A stretch of DNA of 64,000 nt, taken from Moritella sp. F3 (GTDB taxonomy: Bacteria; Pseudomonadota; Gammaproteobacteria; Enterobacterales; Moritellaceae). The notes beneath the pieces were generated by a model, which saw only the letters and a list, made by a program, of their open reading frames with translations, made no database searches and was not told the origin of the DNA. Made by a program: the position numbers and the translations under genes. Positions 1-8,730 of this stretch are shown piece after piece (position 1 is the stretch's first letter; every line of letters starts with the position of its first letter). The DNA is taken from NCBI RefSeq assembly GCF_015082335.1, contig NZ_BLRL01000003.1, positions 124,001 through 188,000 of the forward strand, given 5' to 3'.

Positions 1-2
1 TA

Positions 3-479
3 CATAATGCGGTACCGGGTTTATACAGTATTCTCAAACAGAACAAGCAAGCTATCAATGCCATATCGGCGGGGAAAGATAGCTTCTTTTATGCGTTGGT
101 TGATGCGTACGCACGGCTTAAGTCAGGGCGCTCTAATAAACTCCTAATAGTCCATGTTGACCGTCAGTTACCTGAATTGTATTCACCGTTTGCAGATGAA
201 CAACAAGTTGATCATGCGGTTGCTATGGTGGTTACGTCGGCACTTACGCCTGCGACAATCGCTAGTATCGATATGAATTTCAACGCATCTATTGATATTG
301 AAAAAGACGACGTTGAATTGAAATTACCAGCGGCGTTATGCTTTATGCATTGGTTTGATGCGACAGCAAGTTCAGTGTTGTTATCACAACAATTATTACA
401 AACGCAAAAACCATTACTGTATCACTCTGATCGTCATGTTTGGACTTGTGAGTTAATCACTGGAATGACGGATGCTTAA
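3..479 (+). CDS. apeC: Partial beta-ketoacyl synthase-like protein, chain-length-factor type (ApeC-like), 3' end
   Basis: The reading frame is open from base 3, so only the last 158 residues of a gene starting left of the window are visible. The visible part resembles the ketoacyl-synthase-like family Ketoacyl-synt_2 (PF13723): it begins 'HNAVPGLYSI' and continues 'ISAGKDSFFYALVDAYARL'. In aryl-polyene loci this protein is the partner subunit (chain length factor) of ketosynthase ApeO. No active-site Cys region lies in the visible portion. It overlaps the next gene by 8 bases, as do several genes of this operon. The assignment rests on family resemblance plus exact gene order with known APE clusters. 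Confidence 0.75.
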   Translation, partial: HNAVPGLYSILKQNKQAINAISAGKDSFFYALVDAYARLKSGRSNKLLIVHVDRQLPELYSPFADEQQVDHAVAMVVTSALTPATIASIDMNFNASIDIEKDDVELKLPAALCFMHWFDATASSVLLSQQLLQTQKPLLYHSDRHVWTCELITGMTDA

Positions 480-1278
480 GGCGCTTAACTATTTATTTAA
501 GGCTGTTAACTATCTTTGGCGGTTATTTGCTACAGCGCTGTGCTTCAGCCTATTTGGTGTGGGTGGTGTCATACTGACGGTATTGGTGTTTCCGTTACAA
601 AAATTGTGTATTCGCGGAGAGCAAGCACAAAAGCGAGCTGCACGTAAAACCGTACATTATAGCTTTCGATTCTTTATTGCTACGATGGCTTTTACCCGTA
701 TTTTTGAATTTGAGCTGCGTGACCGTACTGAATTGGCACAGTTACAAGGGCAACTAATTCTCGCTAATCACCCTTCTTTAATTGATGTGGTGGTTATGCT
801 TTCTATGCTACCGAATGCAGATTGTGTCGTTAAAGCACACTTATTCCGTAACCCATTTATTCGTGGTGTTATTAAAAATACCGGTTATATCAGTAATGAC
901 GACCCTGATGCCTTGCTTGCTGCGTGTAAATTATCGCTAGCACAAGGTAATAATTTGATTGTGTTTCCAGAGGGGACTCGTAGCGTTCCCGGAAGAGCTG
1001 TGTCATTTCAACGTGGCGCGGCTAATATTGCGTTACGCTGTCAGGCTCCAATCACCGCTGTTATTATCAAGGTGACACCAAGCACATTAACGAAAGCGGA
1101 ATCTTGGTATCAAATTCCCAGTGATAAAGCCAAATTCACGCTGCAATTGAGCCGTGGTGTACCTGCTGTTTCAATTGCTGACGATATATCGATGAGTAAA
1201 CAAGTGCGCCATTATTGCCGCGAACTTGAATGTTATTTTAAACAGGAACTACAATCCCATGACAGAACTAAAAACTGA
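472..1278 (+). CDS. apeD: 1-acyl-sn-glycerol-3-phosphate-type acyltransferase (ApeD-like)
   Basis: A PlsC/LPLAT-family membrane acyltransferase of 268 residues. One hydrophobic segment lies at about residues 20-42. The HX4D catalytic motif is NHPSLID with His100 and Asp105, and the substrate motif FPEGTR is at 165-170. In APE loci it is thought to help attach the polyene to a membrane lipid; the acceptor is not shown by the sequence. The start overlaps apeC by 8 bases and the 3' end overlaps the first acyl carrier gene, which implies translational coupling. Confidence 0.85.
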   Translation: MLKALNYLFKAVNYLWRLFATALCFSLFGVGGVILTVLVFPLQKLCIRGEQAQKRAARKTVHYSFRFFIATMAFTRIFEFELRDRTELAQLQGQLILANHPSLIDVVVMLSMLPNADCVVKAHLFRNPFIRGVIKNTGYISNDDPDALLAACKLSLAQGNNLIVFPEGTRSVPGRAVSFQRGAANIALRCQAPITAVIIKVTPSTLTKAESWYQIPSDKAKFTLQLSRGVPAVSIADDISMSKQVRHYCRELECYFKQELQSHDRTKN

Positions 1279-1522
1279 GCTTAAGCAGCTTATTATTGCT
1301 GAGTTAGACCTTGAAGATATTGCCGTAGAAGACATCAACGACGCGGATGCATTATTCGTTGAAGGTTTAGGTTTAGACAGCATCGATGCACTTGAATTAG
1401 GCTTAATTCTAAAGAAACATTATGACATCAAAATCGATGCTAATTCAGAAGAGATTAAACAGCATTTTTCATCGATTAATGCACTAAGTGCATTTATTAC
1501 TCAGACACGTATAACGGCTTAA
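1259..1522 (+). CDS. apeE: Acyl carrier protein 1 (ApeE-like)
   Basis: An 87-residue acidic acyl carrier protein. The phosphopantetheine attachment site is GLDSIDALEL with Ser41. I place the start at ATG 1259, about 10 bases after an AGGA stretch, rather than at the in-frame ATG 1226, because the extra N-terminal residues have no ACP character. It lies 20 bases inside the end of the acyltransferase gene. It is one of two carriers expected in an APE type II polyketide system, carrying either the aryl starter or the growing chain; the sequence does not say which. Confidence 0.88.
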   Translation: MTELKTELKQLIIAELDLEDIAVEDINDADALFVEGLGLDSIDALELGLILKKHYDIKIDANSEEIKQHFSSINALSAFITQTRITA

Positions 1523-1535
1523 TTAAGGATTTTCC

Positions 1536-1787
1536 ATGCAATCTAGAGAACAGATCTACCAAACATTAGCCGATATCTTAGTTGAAGAGTTTGAAATTGA
1601 TGCCGACGACATTAGCTTAAGCGCACACCTTTATACAGATTTAGACTTAGACAGTATTGATGCGATTGATTTGGTGATTAAACTGCGTGACATTACCAAC
1701 GAAAAAATTGAACCTGAAGTATTTAAATTAGTTCGTACAGTAGAAGACGTGGTTAACGAAATTGAAAAGCTAACGTCAGCTAAATAA
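1536..1787 (+). CDS. apeF: Acyl carrier protein 2 (ApeF-like)
   Basis: An 83-residue acyl carrier protein with site LDLDSIDAIDLV (Ser40), preceded by AAGGAT 5 bases before the ATG. Adjacent paralogous carriers are a hallmark of APE clusters. After it comes an 87-base gap, one of the few real spacers in this operon, with no terminator-like hairpin that I can see. Confidence 0.9.
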   Translation: MQSREQIYQTLADILVEEFEIDADDISLSAHLYTDLDLDSIDAIDLVIKLRDITNEKIEPEVFKLVRTVEDVVNEIEKLTSAK

Positions 1788-1874
1788 TTGCTGCCTGCCT
1801 AGTTCATCACGACATTGCATGTTGAAGATTCGATTTTGAAGAAACAATGTTTAATCATTTATGTTTAAAAACTT

Positions 1875-2468
1875 ATGCTTAAAAAAACACTGACGGTGCT
1901 GTTGGGATTATGCTTATTGCTGTATCCCTTTGCGGTTTATTTAGGGCTCAATTATGTGAGTCCTTTTTGGCTTGCGCTGGGTTTATTAGTCTTGTTGCTA
2001 TCGCGTTTGGTGATGTTGCGCGGGGTATTAAATAAAATGCCCTGGCTACTACCTGCAACCGCATTAGGGGGCTTAGCAATCGTCATGTCGTTATTTACGG
2101 ACTCTGTGATTGGTTTTAAGTTATACCCGCTGATGGTCAATTTTGCCATGTTTGCGGTATTTGCTTATTCCTACTTTAAACCGCCAACTGTGATTGAAAC
2201 TTTTGCGCGTCTGCAAGATCCTAATTTACCCGATCATGCATTAAGTTATATCCGTAAAGTGACATTGGTGTGGTGTGGTTTCTTCATTATTAACGCCAGT
2301 ATTTCATTATATACCGCGCTGTATAGCAGCTTTAAAGTATGGACGCTGTATAACGGTTTTATTGCTTATATTTTGATTGGCAGTTTAGCTGGCATTGAGT
2401 TCATCGTGCGCTTTTTTATACAACGAAGAGATGTGCAACGTCGAAAGGAAAGTGTAAGTAATGACTAA
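1875..2468 (+). CDS. apeG: Polytopic membrane protein of the aryl-polyene locus (ApeG-like)
   Basis: A 197-residue very hydrophobic protein with about five predicted membrane spans (near residues 5-22, 28-46, 55-72, 78-98 and 130-180) and a basic C-terminus (IQRRDVQRRKE). It has no catalytic motif. Its position between the carriers and the ligase matches the conserved membrane protein of APE clusters, whose role is not established. The upstream ribosome site is weak. The 3' end overlaps the ligase by 8 bases. Confidence 0.72.
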   Translation: MLKKTLTVLLGLCLLLYPFAVYLGLNYVSPFWLALGLLVLLLSRLVMLRGVLNKMPWLLPATALGGLAIVMSLFTDSVIGFKLYPLMVNFAMFAVFAYSYFKPPTVIETFARLQDPNLPDHALSYIRKVTLVWCGFFIINASISLYTALYSSFKVWTLYNGFIAYILIGSLAGIEFIVRFFIQRRDVQRRKESVSND

Positions 2469-3852
2469 AACAGCGTTAAACCAGCGAGACATTTGTTTTT
2501 ATATTAATGAACGCGCTGTTAGTTTTAATCAGTTTAGTGCTGATATTGACCGTGCTCGCAGGGATATAGCACAAATTGATGCTGAGAGTGTATTGCTGTT
2601 TCATCAATCAAGTTATCATTTTGCGGTGGGCTTTTTTGCCTTAGCATTCGAAGGTCGCCATATTGTCATGCCACCCAATGCACAGCAGCAAACGCTCATG
2701 CATATGGCGCCGGAATGTCAGGCTACATTAGGTGATATCAAGGTCGATGGCCTAAGTGCGATTGATATGAATAACGCGATTAATGGTGGTAATGCTAGCA
2801 ACCATGATTCAGATGTATCTGCTGGAGCATTACCAAGCAGGGCTGGATTGTTTACACCATTAGATTGTCAAATTACCTTTTTTACCTCAGGTTCAACAGG
2901 CCAACATAAACCGATTGTGAAACAGTTTAGTCAGCTTGACTGCGAAGTTGATGTGCTGATTAAAACCTTCCGTCAGCGTTTAGATGCAACGAAATTACTC
3001 GTGAGTACCGTTTCTCATCAGCATATTTATGGGCTGCTATTTAAACTGTTGTTACCGTTGAAATCGGGTTTAGCTATTGTTAATGAGACTTTTGAATACC
3101 CAGAACACATTAGTCAGTGCCTCGGGAATGATGACTGTCAAACGGCGTTATTAATCTCTAGTCCTGCGCACCTTAAACGGCTGAGTTTAGACAATGTGTT
3201 AATCGCGAACAAAGCGCAGCTACAAGGTGTGTTTAGTTCAGGCGGTCCATTACCTTTTACTATCGCGCAAGACTTGTTTAATCAGCTAGGACAAGCACCA
3301 ATCGAAGTCTTTGGTAGTACCGAAACTGGCGGTATCGCATGGCGACAGTGTCAGGAGTCAAGCCCAAGTGCATGGCGTGTTTTCCCTGATATCAGTTATC
3401 GTGTTATGGCTGAAACCGCACAACTGGTATTAACATCGCCGTATATTGCCGGTGATGATTACGTTACCGAAGATCGCGTCGAGTGTATCGACAGGCAACA
3501 TTTCACCATGTTAGGTCGCGCTGACCGCACTATTAAGCACGAAGAAAAACGCATTAACCTCGACCATATGGAACGTTGTTTACAGCAGCATGAATTTGTT
3601 AATGAAGTGCGAGTGATTGTCCTTGATGGCGAGAAAAAACAAGTACTCGCAGCCGTTATTGAATTGACTGAAGTAGGGCAAGTCTTCCTGCATCAAAAAA
3701 ATAAAAAATCATTAAACGATTGCTTTAAATTGCATTTACTCGGTGAGTTTGAACGTATCTGTTTACCTAAAAAATGGCGTTATCCAGACACTATGCCGTT
3801 TAACTCTCAAGGTAAGTTAGTGATTAAAGAATTGGAGAAATTGTTTGACTGA
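2461..3852 (+). CDS. apeH: Acyl-AMP ligase for the aryl starter (ApeH-like)
   Basis: An ANL-superfamily adenylate-forming enzyme of 463 residues, shorter than typical acyl-CoA ligases. The nucleotide loop is FTSGSTGQHKPIVK (about residue 142 onward) and a second core motif FGSTETGG lies near 283-290. In APE pathways it activates an aryl acid such as 4-hydroxybenzoate or a cinnamate as AMP ester and loads it on a carrier protein. The ammonia-lyase further down the operon fits provision of that acid. It overlaps both neighbours by 8 bases. Confidence 0.82.
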   Translation: MTKTALNQRDICFYINERAVSFNQFSADIDRARRDIAQIDAESVLLFHQSSYHFAVGFFALAFEGRHIVMPPNAQQQTLMHMAPECQATLGDIKVDGLSAIDMNNAINGGNASNHDSDVSAGALPSRAGLFTPLDCQITFFTSGSTGQHKPIVKQFSQLDCEVDVLIKTFRQRLDATKLLVSTVSHQHIYGLLFKLLLPLKSGLAIVNETFEYPEHISQCLGNDDCQTALLISSPAHLKRLSLDNVLIANKAQLQGVFSSGGPLPFTIAQDLFNQLGQAPIEVFGSTETGGIAWRQCQESSPSAWRVFPDISYRVMAETAQLVLTSPYIAGDDYVTEDRVECIDRQHFTMLGRADRTIKHEEKRINLDHMERCLQQHEFVNEVRVIVLDGEKKQVLAAVIELTEVGQVFLHQKNKKSLNDCFKLHLLGEFERICLPKKWRYPDTMPFNSQGKLVIKELEKLFD

Positions 3853-4282
3853 ATTAGTAAAAGTGAACGCAACTATCTTGAGTAAAGTGCTTAGTGAAGA
3901 TTGCGCTGTATTGATTTTGCATATCCCGACCGATTTGGACTATTTTAAAGGTCACTTTGATCAAGCGCCAATCTTAGCGGGTGTGGTACAACTGCATTGG
4001 GCGGCCGAATTTGCACAACAATACTTAGACATTGCAGCAACGGATGTGATGGATATACAAGTGCTTAAGTTTCAAGAAATGATCTTACCGGGTCATGAAG
4101 TTGTGCTTACACTGACGAAGAAATCCACCGAGAAAGTGCTATTTAGTTATCAGTCGACAATGGCAAACGGTGAGGTTAAATCGCATTCATCAGGTCGGCT
4201 TATTTTTGCCTCTGCAGATGTAGCTGAGAATGCTTTAACAAAACCTAAGGCTCTAACAAAATCAGAGGCGGGTGAGGCGTGA
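3845..4282 (+). CDS. apeI: Hotdog-fold 3-hydroxyacyl-ACP dehydratase (ApeI-like)
   Basis: A 145-residue FabA/FabZ-like protein with motif 'GHFDQAPILAGVVQLHWA' (His37), the counterpart of the catalytic HFPxxP helix. The start is TTG 3845, seven bases after GGAG, inside the end of apeH; a GTG at 3863 is a weaker alternative. It is one of two dehydratases, with ApeP at 12.9 kb, that remove water after each ketoreduction. The 3' end overlaps the glycosyltransferase as GTGA. Confidence 0.8.
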   Translation: MTELVKVNATILSKVLSEDCAVLILHIPTDLDYFKGHFDQAPILAGVVQLHWAAEFAQQYLDIAATDVMDIQVLKFQEMILPGHEVVLTLTKKSTEKVLFSYQSTMANGEVKSHSSGRLIFASADVAENALTKPKALTKSEAGEA

Positions 4283-5016
4283 GCTATTGTATTGTCATTC
4301 CAAATTATAACCACATTGTCGTTATTGATAAGTTGTTAGGCGATTTAGCACAATACAACTTGCCTGTGATCATGGTGAATGATGGCAGTGATGCTGACAG
4401 CGCCGCATTTATGCAAACTTTAGCGAATAAATACAGTTATGTAACGTTAGTATCTCATCGCCATAATCAAGGCAAAGGTGCTGCGGTACAAACCGGATTA
4501 AAATACGCCCATGATATGGGCTTTAGTCACGTGCTCCAAGTCGATGCAGACGGTCAACATGATATTACTGACATTACTAAGCTGGTGGCCTTATCGCAAG
4601 CGCAGCCTAATAAGCTGATCAGTGGTCAACCTATTTATAATGAATCAGTTCCTAAGCACCGTTATTACGCTCGATACTTAACCCATGTTTGGGTATGGAT
4701 TGAAACGCTATCATTTGATATCAAAGATACCATGTGTGGATTTCGCGTATACCCACTGGCCGAGACATTAGCTTTATTGGCTAAGCACAATAGCGTTGGC
4801 CAATACATGGCGTTTGATACCGAAATTATGGTGCGCTTATATTGGGATGGCGTAACAACAACCTTCTTACCAACGAAAGTGAATTATCCTGAAAATGGTG
4901 TGTCACACTTCCGCTTATGGGAAGATAATGTGGCGATTTCATGGATGCACACGCGTTTAGTATTCGGCATGTTAAAACGCTTACCGCAGTTATTATTACG
5001 TAAATTAAGTGCGTAA
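4279..5016 (+). CDS. Family 2 glycosyltransferase (N-terminal half of a split ApeJ)
   Basis: A 245-residue GT-A glycosyltransferase. The N-terminal nucleotide-sugar fold is 'IPNYNHIVVIDKLL' and 'VMVNDGSD', and the metal-binding DxD motif is VDADGQHD (Asp89, Asp91). No membrane anchor is obvious. In enterobacterial APE loci a glycosyltransferase and an acyltransferase are joined in one protein (ApeJ); here they are two genes 76 bases apart. It probably adds a sugar during polyene-lipid assembly, with sugar and acceptor unknown. Confidence 0.85.
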   Translation: MSYCIVIPNYNHIVVIDKLLGDLAQYNLPVIMVNDGSDADSAAFMQTLANKYSYVTLVSHRHNQGKGAAVQTGLKYAHDMGFSHVLQVDADGQHDITDITKLVALSQAQPNKLISGQPIYNESVPKHRYYARYLTHVWVWIETLSFDIKDTMCGFRVYPLAETLALLAKHNSVGQYMAFDTEIMVRLYWDGVTTTFLPTKVNYPENGVSHFRLWEDNVAISWMHTRLVFGMLKRLPQLLLRKLSA

Positions 5017-5092
5017 ATTCAAAGACCGATTTAAACATGTTTTAGGTATAAGTTTAGATATAGTTTAAGACTCATTTAGGAACAGGCAGGTT

Positions 5093-6037
5093 ATGTCAGA
5101 GACGGTTCATTGGTCAAAAATGCAAGAGCGCGGTACTTTTCTGGGCATGAAAATATTGTTGCTTTGCTATGCTATTTTAGGCCGTAAAGGTTTGTCCATT
5201 ATTCTTTATCCCGTGATTGTGTATTTGTATTTCACTGGTGGCGAAAGCAAAAAAGCATCATTAAATTATTTAGCTAAAATTGCCCAGCGTAAAGGCTGGA
5301 GTAAGCGACCTGGTCACCGCGAAGGCATCAAGCATTTTTATACCTTTGCCCAAGGTGCATTTGATAAGATCGACGCCTGGACAGGCAAGATCACCATGGA
5401 TCAAGTTAATTATAACTATGATGATAAATTTAGAAAACTACTTGAAGAAGAGCAGGGCGCGGTATTTATTGGTTCGCACCTGGGTAATTTAGAAGTATGC
5501 CGAACCTTAAGTGTCGGTAAATATAAGACGCGTATTAATGTCTTGGTATTTACTCATCACGCGGTTGAATTTAATAAAATAATGCAAAAGATTAACCCGA
5601 ATGTAAACGTTAACTTTATTCAAGTGAAAGACGTAGGTGTTGATCTCGCTATCTTATTAAAGCAGCGCGTTGAAGCGGGTGAGAAAGTGGTTATTGTTGG
5701 TGACCGCACCAGTACAACGACCCCTGGACGCGTAGTCTATGCTGACTTTTTAGGTCAGCAAGCGCCGTTCTCACAAGGACCATTTATTTTAGCATCACTA
5801 CTTGAATGCCCTGTGTATTACCTATTTTGTTTAAAAGACGGTGACAAATATAACCTGATTTTTGAGCATGTAGCAGACCAATTAAAGTTTGCCCGTAAAA
5901 CCAGACAAGCCGAAATAGGCGAATTAATTAATCAGTATGCACAAAGGTTAGAACACTTTTGTCTGCAGTATCCGTATCAATGGTTTAACTTTTTTGATTT
6001 TTGGCAAGAAGACCATAAAGTAGAACGTAAGAAATAG
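5093..6037 (+). CDS. LpxL/HtrB-type lipid acyltransferase (C-terminal half of a split ApeJ)
   Basis: A 314-residue LPLAT-superfamily protein of the lipid A late acyltransferase branch. One N-terminal membrane span lies near residues 17-38. The HX4E catalytic motif is SHLGNLE (His129, Glu134), followed by 'VGDRTSTTTPG', typical of this branch. An AGG-rich ribosome site precedes ATG 5093. In the APE operon it is a candidate for transferring the aryl-polyene acyl chain to the lipid anchor. A separate lipid A function is unlikely given the tight context. Confidence 0.82.
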   Translation: MSETVHWSKMQERGTFLGMKILLLCYAILGRKGLSIILYPVIVYLYFTGGESKKASLNYLAKIAQRKGWSKRPGHREGIKHFYTFAQGAFDKIDAWTGKITMDQVNYNYDDKFRKLLEEEQGAVFIGSHLGNLEVCRTLSVGKYKTRINVLVFTHHAVEFNKIMQKINPNVNVNFIQVKDVGVDLAILLKQRVEAGEKVVIVGDRTSTTTPGRVVYADFLGQQAPFSQGPFILASLLECPVYYLFCLKDGDKYNLIFEHVADQLKFARKTRQAEIGELINQYAQRLEHFCLQYPYQWFNFFDFWQEDHKVERKK

Positions 6038-6050
6038 TTTGGAGAAGTCA

Positions 6051-7598
6051 GTGGCTAACACGAAAGCAACAATTAAGTTTGGCGAATCACGTTTATCGAT
6101 TGAAGATATTGTAGCGATTGCGAAACAACAAAAACACGTTAGCATCAGTGATGCACCAGAGTTAACTCATAAGATTGACTCTGCGTTAGCTTTCTTAGAT
6201 AGCTTGTTAAAAGAAGATGGCGTGATCTATGGGGTAACCACAGGTTATGGCGATTCGGTCACAGTGAAAGTACCGCTAAGTTTAGTGCATGAATTACCAC
6301 TGCATTTAACCCGTTTTCACGGTTGTGGCTTAGGTCAGTTATTTAGCACGATGGAAGGGCGCGCTATTTTAGCAACGCGTCTTAACTCATTAGCACAAGG
6401 CTATTCAGGCGTTAGCTGGGAAATGCTGAACTTATTAGCAGCCTATTTAGAACACGACATTATCCCTGCGATCCCACAAGAAGGGTCGGTAGGCGCAAGT
6501 GGTGATTTAACCCCGCTTTCTTATGTTGCTGGCGCACTGGTTGGCGAGCGTGATGTGTATTATAAAGATCAGATCCGCAACAGTGGTGAAGTGATGCGCG
6601 AGCTGGGTTTAATCCCATTAGTATTGCGACCTAAAGAAGGCTTAGCAATCATGAACGGTACTGCTGTTATGACTGCTGTGGCTTGTTTAGCATTCGATCG
6701 TGCTAACTATGCCACGAAACTGGCCGCGCGTATTACCGCGATGGCGAGTTTGTCGATTAAAGGCAATAGTCATCATTTCGATGAGATCTTATTTTCGGTT
6801 AAACCGCACCCAGGTCAGCAACAAGTTGCAACCTGGATCCGTAATGACTTAAATCACGCAGAACACCCGCGTAATGCTGACCGTTTACAAGATCGTTATT
6901 CTATCCGTTGTGCGCCGCATGTTATTGGCGTGCTACAAGATTCACTGCCGTTCTTCCGTCAAATGATTGAAAACGAGCTGAACTCGGCGAACGATAATCC
7001 AATCATCGATGGTCCGGGTGAGCATGTATTACATGGTGGTCATTTCTACGGTGGCCATATTGCGATGGCGATGGATAGCATGAAAACGGCAGTGGCAAAC
7101 TTAGCTGATCTCGCCGATCGTCAGCTCGCGTGTTTGGTTGATACGAAATACAGTAATGGCTTACCATCAAATTTATCGATGAGCAGTGAAGAACGCCGTT
7201 ATATTAACCACGGTTTTAAAGCCATGCAGATTGGTGCGTCAGCGTACACTGCCGAAGCTTTAAAACAAACCATGCCAGCGAGTGTATTCTCACGTTCAAC
7301 AGAATGTCATAACCAGGATAAAGTCAGCATGGGCACGATAGCGTCACGTGATGCGATGCGGGTTCTGCAGTTGACTGAACAAGTATTGGCGACGACTTTA
7401 CTGGCGACTGTACAAGGTTTACGTATTCGTATTGAACGTGAAGAGTTAAATTTAGCTAGTTTACCAATGCCAGTGCAAGACATGTATAACGACATTTGCA
7501 GCTTCTTTGAACCATTAGTTGAAGACCGTCCAATGGAAAGTCTATTACGTTTTACAATTGATGCGATCCAAACTCAACGTTGGGCGCTCTATCAGTAA
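6051..7598 (+). CDS. Aromatic amino acid ammonia-lyase (HAL/TAL/PAL family)
   Basis: A 515-residue MIO-dependent ammonia-lyase. The start is GTG 6051, six bases after GGAG. Tyr60 in 'IYGVTTGYG' matches the catalytic Tyr. The MIO cofactor triad Ala149-Ser150-Gly151 lies in 'GSVGASGDLTPLSYVAG', and 'NGTAVMT' and 'ELNSANDNP' are also conserved. At the pair that sets substrate choice, aligned by eye to bacterial TAL His89-Leu90, it has Phe89-His90, which is not the standard HAL, TAL or PAL pair. Within an APE operon it most likely makes cinnamate or coumarate for the aryl head group. A role in histidine breakdown is unlikely because no hut genes are near. Confidence 0.88.
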   Translation: MANTKATIKFGESRLSIEDIVAIAKQQKHVSISDAPELTHKIDSALAFLDSLLKEDGVIYGVTTGYGDSVTVKVPLSLVHELPLHLTRFHGCGLGQLFSTMEGRAILATRLNSLAQGYSGVSWEMLNLLAAYLEHDIIPAIPQEGSVGASGDLTPLSYVAGALVGERDVYYKDQIRNSGEVMRELGLIPLVLRPKEGLAIMNGTAVMTAVACLAFDRANYATKLAARITAMASLSIKGNSHHFDEILFSVKPHPGQQQVATWIRNDLNHAEHPRNADRLQDRYSIRCAPHVIGVLQDSLPFFRQMIENELNSANDNPIIDGPGEHVLHGGHFYGGHIAMAMDSMKTAVANLADLADRQLACLVDTKYSNGLPSNLSMSSEERRYINHGFKAMQIGASAYTAEALKQTMPASVFSRSTECHNQDKVSMGTIASRDAMRVLQLTEQVLATTLLATVQGLRIRIEREELNLASLPMPVQDMYNDICSFFEPLVEDRPMESLLRFTIDAIQTQRWALYQ

Positions 7599-7670
7599 GC
7601 TAAGAGATAAACCTGGTGCAAAATAAGCCGCTTATACGCATCGGGTGCTAAGTAATAGAAAGGAAATAAC

Positions 7671-8099
7671 ATGAGTAAAAATAGTTTATTATCAGAATCC
7701 GTTATTATTGATGTACCGTTTCATGATTGCGATCCGATGAATGTGGTCTGGCACGGTAATTATGCCCGTTACTTTGAAGTAGCACGCAGTGCGCTGTTAC
7801 GTAAAATGAATTACGATTATGAAGATATGAGTAAATCAGGTTACGTGTGGCCAATTGTTGATATGCGCGTGAAATATATTGCTTCAGCACGTTATGCCCA
7901 GAAGATTAAAGTCGATGCGCATTTGGTTGAAGTTGAATCGCGTTTAAAAATGGAATATCTGGTTACCTGCGTAGAAACGGGTAAGAAGTTAACGAAAGCA
8001 TCAACAGTGCAGTTAGCGGTAGACTTAGAAACACAGGAATTGCAATTTGTTACGCCTGCGGTATTTACTGACAAGCTACACGGTGAACTGAATGGGTAG
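7671..8099 (+). CDS. apeK: YbgC-like acyl thioesterase (ApeK-like)
   Basis: A 142-residue hotdog-fold 4-hydroxybenzoyl-CoA thioesterase family protein. The family motif is HDCDPMNVVWHGNYARYFE, with Asp21 as the likely catalytic acid. A good ribosome site (GAAAGGAAATAAC) precedes ATG 7671, after a 72-base spacer. In APE clusters this protein is associated with chain release or editing. It overlaps the next gene by 8 bases. Confidence 0.82.
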   Translation: MSKNSLLSESVIIDVPFHDCDPMNVVWHGNYARYFEVARSALLRKMNYDYEDMSKSGYVWPIVDMRVKYIASARYAQKIKVDAHLVEVESRLKMEYLVTCVETGKKLTKASTVQLAVDLETQELQFVTPAVFTDKLHGELNG

Positions 8100-8730
8100 T
8101 TGGTTACGACTACTGCTGTTAATGTCATTGGCCGGTAACGTGTTTGCTGCTGATGATGTTAGCGTTGCAAACTCAGGTCAGATACAACCGTCGGCAGCAC
8201 CGCTCGATTTATTATCGCAGTTTAAACCGCTGACGATAGCCAGTGGTACATTCGTGCAAAACAAGTTTTTCACGGTACTCAAAAATCCGGTGATCTCAAC
8301 AGGTGAGTTGTACTTAGATCAATCACTGGGTTTTGTGTGGCATACCAGTAAGCCGATTGAATCGACGATGCTGCTTAAAGGTGATGGACTTTTTACCATT
8401 GATCATCGTCAGCAACAGACCAAAATCAATAATGCCACGCCGATTGCGACGGTACTCATGAGTGCCTTATCTGGTGATCTTACTGCATTAGAAAGTCAAT
8501 TTAGCCTAGCTGCTACATCACCTGCAAAAGCATCATCTGCTAGCCAAACTTGTATTGAGCTTACGCCAAAAGATGCGACGATAGCCAAAGTGATGCGCGT
8601 TATTGAATTGTGCGGCAGTGAAACTGTTGAGCACTTAGTCTTGTTTGAAACATCCGGTAATCGCACCGAGATAGCACTTAGTTTGACAGCGGTTGATGAA
8701 CTGCCAAAGGCCATCCGTGAACAACTCTAG
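8092..8730 (+). CDS. apeL: LolA-like periplasmic carrier protein (ApeL-like)
   Basis: A 212-residue exported protein. The N-terminal signal peptide probably ends at about residue 19 (NVFA-ADD). The body matches the LolA-like outer-membrane carrier fold ('FKPLTIASGTFVQNKFF', 'GFVWHTSKPIES'). It is probably a periplasmic chaperone that takes a lipidated polyene toward the outer membrane, by analogy with LolA. Its 3' end overlaps the exporter gene. Confidence 0.78.
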   Translation: MGSWLRLLLLMSLAGNVFAADDVSVANSGQIQPSAAPLDLLSQFKPLTIASGTFVQNKFFTVLKNPVISTGELYLDQSLGFVWHTSKPIESTMLLKGDGLFTIDHRQQQTKINNATPIATVLMSALSGDLTALESQFSLAATSPAKASSASQTCIELTPKDATIAKVMRVIELCGSETVEHLVLFETSGNRTEIALSLTAVDELPKAIREQL

